Assembly: GCA_027310565.1 (NCBI GenBank)
Contig: DAIDAP010000036.1
Location: 1 to 64,000 of the forward strand
Length of the DNA stretch: 64,000 nt
Source: Chloroflexota bacterium
Lineage (GTDB): Bacteria; Chloroflexota; Limnocylindria; P2-11E
Direction of reading: 5' to 3'
Shown here: positions 33,191 through 43,630 of the stretch, in pieces
How positions within the stretch are numbered: position 1 is the first letter of the stretch
Layout: the number at the start of each line of letters is the position of its first letter
Position numbers and translations under genes: made by a program
Notes under the pieces: model-generated
What the model was told of the DNA's origin: nothing
What the model saw: only the letters and a program-made list of their open reading frames with translations
Databases searched by the model: none

Positions 33191-34712
33191 GCCTTCCGCC
33201 ACACGCGGCCGTCGCGCCGCACGAGCGCGTCGGCCTCATCGGGGCCCCACGAGCCGGCCGGGTACGTGCCGAGCGGCGGCTCCCCGCGCGCCCACGCGGC
33301 CAGGATCGGATCGACGAAGGCCCACTGCTGCTCGACCTCGTCGCGCCGCGTGAACAGCGTCGCGTCGCCGCGCATCGCGTCGACGATGAGCGTCTCGTAC
33401 GCGTCGGGCGCGTCGACCATGAACGACGCGCCGTAGACGAAGTCCATGTTCACCGAGCGGATGCGGAACCCCTGCACCGGGACCTTCGCGCCGAACGTGA
33501 GCGAGATGCCCTCGTCGGGCTGGATGCGCAGGACGAGCTCGTTCGCCTCCACGCCCTCGGCCTCCCGCGTGAAGATGCGGTGCGGAGCGACGCGGAAGCG
33601 GACCGCGATCTCTGTCGAGCGCTTCGGCAGCCGCTTCCCGGTCCGCAGGTAGAACGGGATGCCCTCCCAGCGCCAGTTGTCGACGAAGCACTTGAGCGCG
33701 ACGAACGTCTCGGTCCCGGACGCGGGCGCGATGCCCGCTTCGGACCGGTAGCCCGCCACGGCCCGGCCCTCGATGTACCCGGGGCCGTACTGCCCGCGAG
33801 CGGTGTGCGCCGGCGCCTCCTCCGGGCCGATCGGCCGCAGCGCGCGGAGGACCTTCACCTTCTCGTCCCGCACCGCGCGGTCGTCGAACGCGGCGGGCGG
33901 CTCCATGGCCACGAGCGCGAGGAGCTGCAGCAGGTGGTTCTGCACGATGTCGCGCATCGCGCCGGCGGCGTCGTAATACTCCGCCCGCTCCTCGATGCCG
34001 AGCGTCTCGGCCACGGTGATCTGCACGTGGTCCACGTACTGCCGGTTCCAGATCGGCTCGAAGATCCCGTTCGCGAAGCGGAGCACGAGGACGTTCTGCA
34101 CGGTCTCCTTGCCGAGGTAGTGGTCGATGCGGAACACCTCGTCCTCGCGGAAGACCTCGTGCACGATCCGCGACAGCTCAGTCGCGGAGCGCAGGTCGTG
34201 GCCGAACGGCTTCTCGACGACGACGCGCGAGGATCCCGGCCCGCGCAGGCCGTGCGCCCCGATCGCGCGGATGATCGGCGCGTAGGCCGCCGGCGGGGTG
34301 GCCAGGTAGAACAGGCGGTTCCCGTCCGCGCCGACCTCCGCGTCGACCCGCTGGAGCTCGCCCGCGAGCCGGTCGTAGCCGGCGTCGTCGGGCGTCGCGA
34401 CGAAGCGGAGGTGCTGCGCGAAGGTCGACCAGACGTCCTCGTTGATCGGCCGCGTGCGGCTGTGCTGCGCGACCGCGTCGTGGACCTCGTCGCGGAACTC
34501 CTCGTCGCTCATCGGTCGACGCGCGGCGCTCACGACCGCGAAGGCGGCCGGCAGGAGCCGCTGCAGCGCGAGGTTGTAGAGGGCGGGCAGGAGCTTGCGG
34601 CGGGCGAGGTCGCCCGAGCCGCCGAAGAGGACCAGCGTGGTGGGTCGCGGCGCGCGCGCGAGGCGCAGCCCCTCGCGCAGCGGGTTCGGCGCGACGGCCG
34701 TGGCGCTCGCGG

Positions 34713-34716
<4 letters not shown>
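33187..34716 (-). CDS. zwf: Glucose-6-phosphate 1-dehydrogenase
   Basis: The 509-residue enzyme has the coenzyme-binding LFGGSGDLARRKLLPALYNL, KPFGHDL, and the substrate site RIDHYLGKETVQNVLVLRFAN with the catalytic His. Late motifs are FVALKCFVDNWRWEGIPFYLRTGKRL and SFMVDAPDAYETLIVDAMRGDATLFTRRDEVE. It oxidises glucose-6-phosphate to 6-phosphogluconolactone, yielding NADPH. The ATG overlaps the gnd stop. gnd-zwf-opcA is one operon on the minus strand. Confidence 0.97.
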
Positions 34717-35615
<899 letters not shown>

Positions 35616-35681
35616 GCCGCTCACCCTCCGGTGCTGGTGCCGCCGAGCATAGGCCCGACCTCCGTGGAGCGACCCGTGCGG

Positions 35682-35687
35682 TACCGT
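35682..35687 (+). promoter_or_regulatory. TACCGT -10-like box before transketolase
   Basis: TACCGT ends 9 nt before the ATG of the transketolase gene. There is no Shine-Dalgarno, which fits a leaderless or near-leaderless mRNA. Confidence 0.3.
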
Positions 35688-35696
35688 GGAGCGCCT

Positions 35697-37559
35697 ATGG
35701 CGACGGTCAGCGCGATCGGGAGCCGCGTCGACCTCTACCGCTCCCTCGCCCGGCAGCTGCGGGCGGACAGCATCCGGTCGTCGACGGCGGCCGGATCCGG
35801 CCACCCGACCTCGTCGCTCTCGGCGGCCGACCTCGCGGCCGTGCTCCTCGCCGGCCACTTCCGCTACGACTGGTCGCGGCCCGACGATCCGGCGAACGAC
35901 CACCTCATCTTCTCGAAGGGCCACGCGTCGCCGCTCCTGTACGCGATGCTCCGCGCCGCCGGCGCGATCGACGACGCCGAGCTGCTCACGTTCCGCAGGC
36001 TCGGGTCGCGCCTCGAGGGCCATCCGACCCCGGTGCTGCCGTGGGTCGACGTCGCCACCGGGTCGCTCGGGCAGGGCATGCCCATCGCGGTGGGCATGGC
36101 GTTCGCGGCGAAGCGCCTGTGGAGCGCGCCCTTCCACGTCTGGACGCTGCTCGGCGACAGCGAGAGCGCCGAAGGGTCGGTCTGGGAGGGCTTCGACCTC
36201 GGCGGCCACGAGGGCCTCGAGAACGTCACCGTGATCGTCGACGTGAACCGGCTCGGCCAGCGCGGCCCGACGGAGCTCGGGTGGGACACCGACGCGTACG
36301 CCGCGCGCATCGAGTCGTTCGGCTGGGACGCGATCGAGATCGACGGCCACGACCTCGCGCAGATCGACGACGCGCTCGGCCGCGCGCGCGACGCGCGCCG
36401 CCCGACCGCGATCGTCGCGCGCACCGTGAAGGGGAAGGGCGTGTCGTTCCTCGAAGACAAAGAGGGCTGGCACGGGAAGGCGCTCGCGCCCGACCAGGCC
36501 GAGCAGGCGCTGCGCGAGCTCGGCGCGGAGCCCTCGCGCACGTTCGACACGCCCGGGCCGCCCCGGTGGGCGCCGCCGGCCGCGCCCGCGCCGCGCGCGC
36601 CGGAGCTGCCCGCCTACACCGCCGCCGTCGCGACGCGCAAGGCCTACGGCGAGGCGCTCGCCGCCGTCGCCGCCGCGCGCGCCGACGTCGTGGCGCTCGA
36701 CGCCGAGGTGTCGAACTCCACGCACGCCGAGGACGTGAAGAAGACCGCGCCGGAGCGCTTCTTCGAGATGTACATCGCCGAGCAGAAGATGGTCGCGGCG
36801 GCGGTGGGCATGCAGGTGCTCGGCTTCCGCCCGTTCGCCTCGACGTTCGCCGCGTTCCTCACGCGCGCGTACGACTTCGTGCGCATGGCCGCGGTCTCGC
36901 GCGCGAGCATCCGGCTCGCCGGGTCGCACGCCGGCGTGTCGATCGGCGAGGACGGCCCCTCGCAGATGGCGCTCGAGGACCTCGCGATGATGCGCGCGGT
37001 CCACGGGAGCACGGTGCTGTACCCGAGCGACGGCAACCAGACCACCAAGCTCGTCGCGCAGATGGCCGACCGCGAGGGGATCGTCTACATGCGCACGACG
37101 CGGGAGAAGACGCCGATCCTCTACGACGCCGCGGACGCGTTCCCGATCGGCGGGAGCCGGATCGTCCGCGGCGGCGGCGACGACGACCGCGTGACGATCG
37201 TCGCCGCCGGCATCACGCTGCACGAGGCGGTGAAGGCGGCCGACGCGCTGGCGCACGAGGGCGTCCGCGTGCGGGTCATCGACGCGTACAGCGTGAAGCC
37301 GATCGACGCGCGGGCGATCGCCGACGCGGTCACGGCCAGCGGCGGCCGGCTGGTGGTCGCCGAGGATCACTGGCCCGAGGGCGGTATCGGCGAGGCCGTG
37401 CTCGAGGCGCTGGCCGCCGCGGGCGTGCGGGGCGTGGCGCTCCGCCACCTCGCGGTGCGCGAGATGCCCGGCTCGGCCAGGCCCGCGGAGCTGCTGCGCG
37501 CGGCGGGCATCGACGCGGAGGCCGTCGCGAACGCGGTGCGGGAGCTGCTGCGCCCCTAG
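35697..37559 (+). CDS. tkt: Transketolase
   Basis: The 620-residue enzyme contains the full thiamine diphosphate enzyme. The N-part has DSIRSSTAAGSGHPTSSLSAADL, HLIFSKGHASPLLYAML, GSLGQGMPIAVGMA and the ThDP/Mg site GDSESAEGSVWEG. The middle pyrimidine domain has FFEMYIAEQKMVAAAVGMQ and SHAGVSIGEDGPSQMALEDLAMMR. The C-terminal domain is RVRVIDAYSVKPID. It is shorter than E. coli Tkt (about 660) and closer to the archaeal/animal-like form fused in one chain. It runs the non-oxidative pentose phosphate pathway. Confidence 0.93.
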   Translation: MATVSAIGSRVDLYRSLARQLRADSIRSSTAAGSGHPTSSLSAADLAAVLLAGHFRYDWSRPDDPANDHLIFSKGHASPLLYAMLRAAGAIDDAELLTFRRLGSRLEGHPTPVLPWVDVATGSLGQGMPIAVGMAFAAKRLWSAPFHVWTLLGDSESAEGSVWEGFDLGGHEGLENVTVIVDVNRLGQRGPTELGWDTDAYAARIESFGWDAIEIDGHDLAQIDDALGRARDARRPTAIVARTVKGKGVSFLEDKEGWHGKALAPDQAEQALRELGAEPSRTFDTPGPPRWAPPAAPAPRAPELPAYTAAVATRKAYGEALAAVAAARADVVALDAEVSNSTHAEDVKKTAPERFFEMYIAEQKMVAAAVGMQVLGFRPFASTFAAFLTRAYDFVRMAAVSRASIRLAGSHAGVSIGEDGPSQMALEDLAMMRAVHGSTVLYPSDGNQTTKLVAQMADREGIVYMRTTREKTPILYDAADAFPIGGSRIVRGGGDDDRVTIVAAGITLHEAVKAADALAHEGVRVRVIDAYSVKPIDARAIADAVTASGGRLVVAEDHWPEGGIGEAVLEALAAAGVRGVALRHLAVREMPGSARPAELLRAAGIDAEAVANAVRELLRP

Positions 37560-37573
37560 GCGGCTCCGTCCGC

Positions 37574-37579
37574 TACCGT
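37574..37579 (+). promoter_or_regulatory. TACCGT -10-like box before the gluconokinase gene
   Basis: The same hexamer as before transketolase lies 7 nt before the ATG at 37587. No Shine-Dalgarno is seen. Confidence 0.3.
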
Positions 37580-37586
37580 CTCCCCG

Positions 37587-39080
37587 ATGCTGCGCGAGCC
37601 GCTCACGGTCGCGATGGGGAAGGCCGAGCCGCCTCTCGTGCTCGCGCTCGACATCGGCACCTCGGGGCTGCGGGCGTTCCTCTTCGATTCGCGCGGGCGG
37701 CCGATCGCGCGCGCCGTCGCGCACGCGGACCGGCCGGTGCGCACCTCGCCCGACGGCGAGGCGACCGTCGATCCCGACGAGCGCGTGCGCGCGGCCTGCG
37801 GCGCGATCGACGAGGTGCTGCGGCGCGCGGGGCGGCGCGCCGGCGAGATCGCCGCGGTCGCGGCGTCGACGTTCTGGCACAGCGTCATGGGCGTGGACGA
37901 GCGCGGGCGCCCCACGACGCGCGTCCTCACCTGGGCCGACACGCGCGCGCGCGGCGACGCCGCGGCGCTGCGGACGGAGCTCGACGCGCGCGCGGTGCAC
38001 GCGCGGACCGGCTGCGTCCTCCACGCGTCGTACCTCCCGGCCAAGCTCCGCTGGCTCGCCGCGCACGAGCGCGACGCCTACCGGCGAACGGCGCGCTGGC
38101 TCTCGCTCGGCGAGTACCTGTACCTCTCGCTCCTCGGCGAGGCGCGCGCCGCGCACGGGATGGCGTCGGCGACGGGGCTCTACGACCAGCGTCTGCGGCG
38201 CTGGGACGCGCCGATGCTCGCGCACCTCGGCGTCGCGGAGCGCGCGCTCTCGCCGATCGACGACGCGCCGCTCCGCGGCCTGCGCCGCGCCTTCGCGCGC
38301 CGCTGGCCCGCGCTCGCCGACGTCCCGTGGGTCCCGGCCATCGGCGACGGGGCGTGCTCGAACGTCGGCGCCGGCGTCGTCGGACGCGGCGTCGCATCGC
38401 TCTTCCTCGGGACCTCCGGCGCGATGCGCGTCGTGTACGCGACGGACGATCCGCCGGTCGTCGAGGGCGGGTGGACCTACCGGCTCGACGCGCGGCGCGT
38501 CGTCGCCGGCGGCGCGCTGAGCAGCGGCGGGAACGTCCTCGGCTGGCTGGGGCGGGCGTTCCCCGGCGTGGACCTCGCGCGCGTCGTGCGCGCCGCCGGC
38601 CCCGAGCGTCTCGTCGCGCTCCCGCTCCTCGCGGGAGACCGCAGCCCCACCTGGGACGACGCCGCGCGCGCCGCGGTCGCCGGCATCGGGCTCTCCGACA
38701 CGGCCGAGGACGTCGCGCGCGCGATGGTCGAGGGCGTCGCGCACCGTGTCGCGCGTCTGTGGCGCGTCGTGCACGACGCGATGCCGGGCATCTCGACCGT
38801 CGTGGCCACCGGCGGCACGCTCCTGGCGCTCCCGTGGCTCATCCAGCTCTTCGCCGACGCGATCGATCGCCCCGTCGCCATGAGCATGGCCGGCGAGGGG
38901 TCCGCGCGCGGCGCCGCGCTCGCGGCGCTCGAGCGCACCGGACACCTCTCCGACGTCGCCGCGGTCCGCTCGCCGGTCGGCCGCGTCTTCCGGCCGCGTC
39001 CGGAGGTGCACGCGCGCCTTGCCCGCGGCGTCGAGCGGCAGCGTGCGCTGGAGGAGGCGGTGCGGCCGCTCATGGGATGA
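37587..39080 (+). CDS. FGGY-family carbohydrate kinase, probably gluconokinase
   Basis: The 497-residue kinase has the FGGY N-terminal phosphate-binding ALDIGTSGLRAFLFDSRGRPI, STFWHSVMGVDERGRP, and LTWADTRARGDAAALR. The C-terminal domain has IGDGACSNVGAGVV, SLFLGTSGAMRVV and ATGGTLLALPWLIQLFADAIDRPV. The W-H-S pattern and the position next to gnd, zwf and tkt favour gluconate as substrate, giving 6-phosphogluconate for Gnd. Xylulokinase or another sugar kinase is possible. Confidence 0.85.
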   Translation: MLREPLTVAMGKAEPPLVLALDIGTSGLRAFLFDSRGRPIARAVAHADRPVRTSPDGEATVDPDERVRAACGAIDEVLRRAGRRAGEIAAVAASTFWHSVMGVDERGRPTTRVLTWADTRARGDAAALRTELDARAVHARTGCVLHASYLPAKLRWLAAHERDAYRRTARWLSLGEYLYLSLLGEARAAHGMASATGLYDQRLRRWDAPMLAHLGVAERALSPIDDAPLRGLRRAFARRWPALADVPWVPAIGDGACSNVGAGVVGRGVASLFLGTSGAMRVVYATDDPPVVEGGWTYRLDARRVVAGGALSSGGNVLGWLGRAFPGVDLARVVRAAGPERLVALPLLAGDRSPTWDDAARAAVAGIGLSDTAEDVARAMVEGVAHRVARLWRVVHDAMPGISTVVATGGTLLALPWLIQLFADAIDRPVAMSMAGEGSARGAALAALERTGHLSDVAAVRSPVGRVFRPRPEVHARLARGVERQRALEEAVRPLMG

Positions 39081-39116
39081 TTGTCGCCGCAGGACCGCCT
39101 GCCGAAGGGGGAGGTC

Positions 39117-39680
39117 GTGGAGATCTGGATCGCCGTCGCGGTCGTCGTGGTCGTCGCCCTGTTCCTCGTCGCCACCTACAACCGCCTCGTCACGCTGCGG
39201 CAGCGCGTGAAGGAAGCGTGGTCGGATATCGACGTGCAGCTCAAGCGTCGCTACGACCTCATCCCGAACCTCGTCGCCACGGTGAAGGGCTACGCGGCGC
39301 ACGAAGCCGGCGTGTTCGACCGCGTGACGCAGGCGCGCGCGAACGCGATCAGCGCGGGCCAGACCGGCGGTCCGGAGCAGCGGGCGGCCGCTGAGAACCA
39401 GCTCACCGCGGCGCTGCGCTCGGTCTTCGCCGTCGCCGAGAACTACCCGCAGCTCCAGGCGGTGCAGGAATTCAAGGACCTGTCCGAGAACCTGACCGCG
39501 ACCGAGGACAAGATCTCGTTCGCGCGCCGCTTCTACAACGGCAACGTCCGTGACTACAGCACCGCGCTGCAGACGTTCCCGACGAACCTCATGGCCGGGG
39601 CGTTCGGCTTCGCCGCCGAGCAGTACTTCGAGCTGGCGGAGGCGGCCGAGCGCGAAGCGCCGAAGGTGTCGTTCAGCTAA
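39117..39680 (+). CDS. lemA: LemA family protein
   Basis: The 187-residue protein has one N-terminal membrane helix (IWIAVAVVVVVALFLVATYNRLV), then the LemA helical bundle with RVKEAWSDIDVQLKRRYDLIPNLVATVKGYAAHE, LKDLSENL-type and ISFARRFYNGNVRDYSTALQTFPTNL motifs. LemA-HtpX pairs are conserved in many phyla; the exact role is unsettled. The GTG at 39117 has GGGGGAGG just upstream, which I prefer over TTG at 39081. It is followed 8 nt later by htpX. Confidence 0.92.
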   Translation: MEIWIAVAVVVVVALFLVATYNRLVTLRQRVKEAWSDIDVQLKRRYDLIPNLVATVKGYAAHEAGVFDRVTQARANAISAGQTGGPEQRAAAENQLTAALRSVFAVAENYPQLQAVQEFKDLSENLTATEDKISFARRFYNGNVRDYSTALQTFPTNLMAGAFGFAAEQYFELAEAAEREAPKVSFS

Positions 39681-39688
39681 GCCCGGCG

Positions 39689-40612
39689 ATGGCAACAGAG
39701 GCGCCGCGGCTGAACATCTACGACGCGGTCGCGGCGAATCGCTGGCGCACCGTCGTGCTCGTCGCGGTCTTCACCGTGATCGTGACGGCGCTCGCCTACT
39801 TCGTCGGCGAGTACTTCGCCCCGGGCGGCGGCATCGCGCTCCTGCCCTTCGGGCTCGGTCTCTCCGCCGTGTCGGCCGCGGGCTCGTACCTCGCGGGGGA
39901 CCGGGTCATCCTGGCCCAGAGCCGGGCGCGGGAGCTCGCACCGGGCGCCGAGCCGCGGCTGCGCAACGTCGTCGAGACGCTCGCGATCGGACTGGGGATC
40001 CAGCCGCCGAAGCTGTACGTCATCGAAGATCCCGCGCCCAACGCCTTCGCGACCGGGCGCGATCCGGCGCACGCGTCCATCGCCGTGACGCGCGGGCTCC
40101 TCGAGAAGATGGACCGGACCGAGCTCGAGGGCGTGCTCGCGCACGAGATGAGCCACGTCGTGAACCGCGACATCCGTGTCATGCTCCTCATCGCCGTGCT
40201 CGTCGGGTCCGTCGCGCTGATCTCCGACCTCCTGCTGCGCTCGTTCTGGTGGGGGGGTGCCCGCCGGCGCGGCGGCCGCGAACGCGGCGGCGGCGCGATC
40301 ATCGCGCTCGTCGCGCTCGCGCTCGCGATCCTCACGCCGATCGTCGCGGCGATCATCCAGCTCGCGGTCTCGCGGCAGCGCGAGTACCTCGCCGATGCCT
40401 CGGGCGCCCTCCTCACGCGGTACCCGCCGGGGCTCGCCAGCGCGCTGCGCAAGATCGCGGCGGATCCCGCGCCCCTGGCCGTGGCGAACAAGGCGACGGC
40501 GTCGTTGTACATCTGGAATCCGTTGAAAGACTCGCCGCGCGCCATGGACGGCCTGTTCGACACGCACCCGCCGATCGCCGAGCGGATCAAGCGCCTCGAA
40601 GCGATGGGCTGA
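39689..40612 (+). CDS. htpX: HtpX-like M48 zinc metalloprotease
   Basis: The 307-residue membrane protease has two N-terminal helices, the zinc motif HEMSH (152-156) in EGVLAHEMSHVVNRDIR, two further helices around a basic loop, and the third ligand in REYLADASGALLTRYPPGLASAL. The end DTHPPIAERIKRLEAM is typical of M48B. It degrades misfolded membrane proteins. Paired with lemA. The downstream propeller gene follows after 5 nt and is probably in the same operon. Confidence 0.94.
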   Translation: MATEAPRLNIYDAVAANRWRTVVLVAVFTVIVTALAYFVGEYFAPGGGIALLPFGLGLSAVSAAGSYLAGDRVILAQSRARELAPGAEPRLRNVVETLAIGLGIQPPKLYVIEDPAPNAFATGRDPAHASIAVTRGLLEKMDRTELEGVLAHEMSHVVNRDIRVMLLIAVLVGSVALISDLLLRSFWWGGARRRGGRERGGGAIIALVALALAILTPIVAAIIQLAVSRQREYLADASGALLTRYPPGLASALRKIAADPAPLAVANKATASLYIWNPLKDSPRAMDGLFDTHPPIAERIKRLEAMG

Positions 40613-40617
40613 GGAGG

Positions 40618-41598
40618 GTGCGGACCTCCACGGCGGGGATCGTCGCGGCGCTGCTCGTCGTCGCCGCGGCCGTGCTGGGGCTGGGCGCGAGCGTCCTCGC
40701 GCGCAGGCCGCCACCCACGCCGGTCGTCGTCACGTTCACGCCCGCTCCGACCACGCCGCCGCCGGCGCCGACCACCGATCCCGCGGTGTTCCGCCAGCGC
40801 CTGGCCGGCGGCTGCGCGACGGCCGACAACGTCTGGGTGGTGAGCGACGGCGGGACGCTGATCCGGTACGCCGGCAGGGACTGGGAGCAGGTCGACGCCA
40901 CGCTGCGGTCGCTGGTGCGCGCCGCGTGCGACGACCGCGGCCTCATCGCCGTCGGACCGGCGGGCGGCGTGCTGCTCGTCGACGAGAGCGCCCAGACGGT
41001 GAGCTCGGTCTACCTCGGCGTCGAGGACCTCTGGGGCGTCGCGGTCACGGCGGAGGGCGACCTCGTCACGGGGGCGAACGGGGAGGTGCAGCTCCTCGCG
41101 GGCGGCTCGTGGCAGCCCTTCGCGGAGGGGATCCGGACCGATCTCCTGGCGATCGCCGCCTTCTCGCTGCGGTCGGCGTGGGCGGTCGGCGCCGGCGGCG
41201 CCTCCTACCGCCTCGAGCCCGCCGGCTGGCGCGCGGTCCCGACCGGCGTCCAAGCGGCGCTCCGCGCCGTCGCCGCGACCACGGTGACCGACGCGGTCGC
41301 CGTCGGCGACGCGGGCACCGTGCTGCGCTTCGACGGCACGGGCTGGCGGACGGCCGAGAGCGGCGTCAGCACGACGCTGCGCGACGTCATCGTGGCGCCC
41401 GCGCTCTGGATCGTCGGCGACGGCGGCGTCGTGCTCACCGGCGAGCCGCTGCGGAACCTGGACATCGGAACGTCGTGCGATCTCCGCGCCGTGTTCGCGA
41501 AAGGCCAGGACGTGTGGATCGTCGGCTCCGCCGGCTCGCGCGGCGGCGTGTGGCGGCTGCGCGGCGGCGCCGTCGCCGAGAAGTGGGGAGTCTGTTAG
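40618..41598 (+). CDS. Secreted or membrane-anchored beta-propeller-like protein of unknown function
   Basis: The 326-residue protein has one N-terminal hydrophobic helix (IVAALLVVAAAVLGLGASVLA), a Pro/Thr linker, then about six repeats of the form VWVVSDGGTLIRYAGRDWEQV, AVGPAGGVLLVDE, AWAVGAGGASYRLEPAGWRAV, AVAVGDAGTVLRFDGTGWRT. The aromatic/GDGG turns recall YCF48/BNR-type propellers. It probably binds a partner outside the membrane. It follows htpX closely. GAGGAGG abuts the GTG start directly, an unusual zero spacing, so the exact start is uncertain. Confidence 0.65.
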   Translation: MRTSTAGIVAALLVVAAAVLGLGASVLARRPPPTPVVVTFTPAPTTPPPAPTTDPAVFRQRLAGGCATADNVWVVSDGGTLIRYAGRDWEQVDATLRSLVRAACDDRGLIAVGPAGGVLLVDESAQTVSSVYLGVEDLWGVAVTAEGDLVTGANGEVQLLAGGSWQPFAEGIRTDLLAIAAFSLRSAWAVGAGGASYRLEPAGWRAVPTGVQAALRAVAATTVTDAVAVGDAGTVLRFDGTGWRTAESGVSTTLRDVIVAPALWIVGDGGVVLTGEPLRNLDIGTSCDLRAVFAKGQDVWIVGSAGSRGGVWRLRGGAVAEKWGVC

Positions 41599-41613
41599 CC
41601 CGTGTCACGACAC

Positions 41614-41619
41614 TAAACT
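41614..41619 (+). promoter_or_regulatory. TAAACT -10 box before the CoA-transferase gene
   Basis: TAAACT ends 7 nt before the GTG start at 41627, again without a Shine-Dalgarno, as expected for a leaderless transcript. Confidence 0.4.
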
Positions 41620-41626
41620 CGCCGGA

Positions 41627-42826
41627 GTGCCACACGACGCGCCGCTCGCCGGCATCCGCGTGCTCGAGGTCGGCAACTACATGGCCGGGCCGTTCTGCGG
41701 TATGCAGCTCGCGGACCTCGGCGCCGACGTCGTGAAGGTCGAAGACCCGCGCGGCGGCGACCTGTCGCGGCGGCTCGAGCCGATCGTGGACGGCGAGAGC
41801 GGCAACTTCGTGCGGATCAACCGCGGAAAGCGCAGCATCGCGCTCGATCTGAAGCGCCAGCCGGCGAAGGCGCTCTTCCGCCGCCTCGCGGCGAACGCCG
41901 ACGTCATCGTCGAGAACCTGCGCCCCGGTACGATGCGCGACCTCGGCCTCGACCCGCGCGAGCTGCTCGACGCGAACCCGCGGCTCGTCTACGCCGCGGT
42001 GACCGGCTGGGGGCTCGACGGCCCGTACGCCGATCGCCCCGCGCTCGACATCATCGTGCAGGCCATGAGCGGACTCATGAGCGTGACCGGTGAGGAGGGC
42101 GGCGCTCCGGTGAAGGTCGGCGTCTCGATCTCGGACCTCGCCGCCGGCCTCTACGCGACGATCGCGGTGCAGGCCGCGCTCATGGTCCGCGCGCGCGACG
42201 GCCGCGGGCAGCTCGTCGACGTGTCGATGTTCGAGTCCTCGGTGTCGCTCGCGGTCTGGGAGTCCGGCATCTACTTCACGACGGGCGAGGTGCCGCGCGC
42301 CGCCGGATCGGCGCACAAGCTCGTCGGCCCGTACCAGGCGGTCCGCGCGTCCGACCGTCACTTCGTGCTCGGCGCGACGACGCCGCCCACGTGGGCCGCG
42401 TTCTGCGCCGCGCTCGACCTCGGGCGCCTCGAGCGCGACGCGCGATTCGCCGACGGCACGCTGCGCCGCCACAACGCCGACGCGCTCATCCCGCTCATCG
42501 AGGAGGTCACCCGGGCGCGTCCGGCGTCGCACTGGCTCTCGGTCCTGCGCGCGGCGGGCGTGCCGTGCGGCGAGATCTCCGACTACGCCGCGGTGTTCGA
42601 GGACGCGCACCTGCGGTCGCGTGGCTTCTTCGTCGACCTCGCGCACCCGACGCTGGGGACGGTGCGCGCGCTGGGGACGCCGCTGCGCCTGACCTCGTCG
42701 CCGCCGCGCATCGAGCGCGCCGGCCCGCTCCTCGGCGAGCACACGCGCGAGGTCCTGGCCGGGGCCGGGTGCGCGCCGGGCGACATCGACGCGCTCCTCG
42801 CCGAGGGCACGGTCGCGGCCCCGTGA
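41627..42826 (+). CDS. CaiB/BaiF family (class III) CoA-transferase
   Basis: The 399-residue protein has LAGIRVLEVGNYMAGPFCGMQLADLGADVVKVEDPRGGD, NRGKRSIALDLK, ADVIVENLRPGTMRDLGLD, and the catalytic Asp170 in VGVSISDLAAGLYA. The C-terminus is GVPCGEISDYAAVFEDAHLRSRGFF. It transfers CoA between organic acids. It overlaps an enoyl-CoA hydratase by GTGA, so the two should act in one acyl-CoA pathway. Substrate unknown. Confidence 0.92.
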   Translation: MPHDAPLAGIRVLEVGNYMAGPFCGMQLADLGADVVKVEDPRGGDLSRRLEPIVDGESGNFVRINRGKRSIALDLKRQPAKALFRRLAANADVIVENLRPGTMRDLGLDPRELLDANPRLVYAAVTGWGLDGPYADRPALDIIVQAMSGLMSVTGEEGGAPVKVGVSISDLAAGLYATIAVQAALMVRARDGRGQLVDVSMFESSVSLAVWESGIYFTTGEVPRAAGSAHKLVGPYQAVRASDRHFVLGATTPPTWAAFCAALDLGRLERDARFADGTLRRHNADALIPLIEEVTRARPASHWLSVLRAAGVPCGEISDYAAVFEDAHLRSRGFFVDLAHPTLGTVRALGTPLRLTSSPPRIERAGPLLGEHTREVLAGAGCAPGDIDALLAEGTVAAP

Positions 42827-43623
42827 GCCGTGCGGTCCCGGGCTCCGGCGACGTCCGCGTCGAGCTGCGGGACGCGGGCGCGCTGTGGGTGACGTTCGCA
42901 CGCGGCCGCACCCGCAACGCGATGACGTTCGCGATGTACGAGGAGCTCGAGGCCGCCGCGCATCGTGCCGACGCCGACGCCGGCGTGCGCGCCCTGGTGC
43001 TCGCCGGAGAGGGCGGCGCGTTCGTCGCCGGCACCGACATCGCGCAGTTCGCCGGATTCCGCACCGCGGAGGATGCGTACCGCTACGAGGACTTCATGGA
43101 GCGCGTGCTCGGAGCGCTCGAGGCCGTGCGCAAGCCGACGATCGCGGCGATCGGCGGTGCGACCACCGGCGGCGGGCTCGCGATCGCGTCCGCGTGCGAC
43201 CTGCGGATCGCGACGACGGGCGCGACGTTCGGCATGCCGATCGCGCGCACGCTCGGCAACTGCCTCGCCCTCGCGAACCTCGTCCGCGTCGCGTCGCTCA
43301 TCGGCGCCGCCCGCACGAAGGAGCTCGTGTTCACGGCGCGCATCGTCACCGCCGCCGAGGCGCTCGCGAGCGGTCTCGTCACCGAGGTCGTGGCCGACGA
43401 CGCGGCGCTGTCCGCGCGAGTCGACGAGCTCGTGCGGCTCCTGTCGGGCCACGCGCCGCTCACGCTGTGGGCGACCAAGGAGGGGCTGCGCCGGGTGCGC
43501 GAGCGGCTGCTGCGCGAGGAGGACGGGCGCGACCTCGTCGCGCTGTGCTACACCAGCGCCGATTTCCGGGAGGGCGTCCGCGCGTTCCTGGAGAAGCGCC
43601 GGCCCGTCTGGCGGGGCGAGTGA
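42823..43623 (+). CDS. Enoyl-CoA hydratase/isomerase family protein
   Basis: The 266-residue crotonase-fold protein has the oxyanion-hole strands GEGGAFVAGTDIAQFAGF and KPTIAAIGGATTGGGLAIASACDLRIATTGATFGMP. Its C-terminal helix includes FREGVRAFLEKRRPVWRG. The usual catalytic Glu pair of hydratases is not clear: at the second position the sequence reads RTLGNCLALANLVR, so it may be an isomerase, hydrolase or dehalogenase-type crotonase. Coupled to the CoA-transferase. Confidence 0.88.
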   Translation: MSRAVPGSGDVRVELRDAGALWVTFARGRTRNAMTFAMYEELEAAAHRADADAGVRALVLAGEGGAFVAGTDIAQFAGFRTAEDAYRYEDFMERVLGALEAVRKPTIAAIGGATTGGGLAIASACDLRIATTGATFGMPIARTLGNCLALANLVRVASLIGAARTKELVFTARIVTAAEALASGLVTEVVADDAALSARVDELVRLLSGHAPLTLWATKEGLRRVRERLLREEDGRDLVALCYTSADFREGVRAFLEKRRPVWRGE

Positions 43624-43630
43624 TCCGCGC

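Noticed and set aside
36041..39394. Open frame of more than a thousand codons on the plus strand over tkt and the kinase
   Set aside because: It is a shifted shadow of two well-supported genes and has the low-complexity Arg-rich composition of such shadows.
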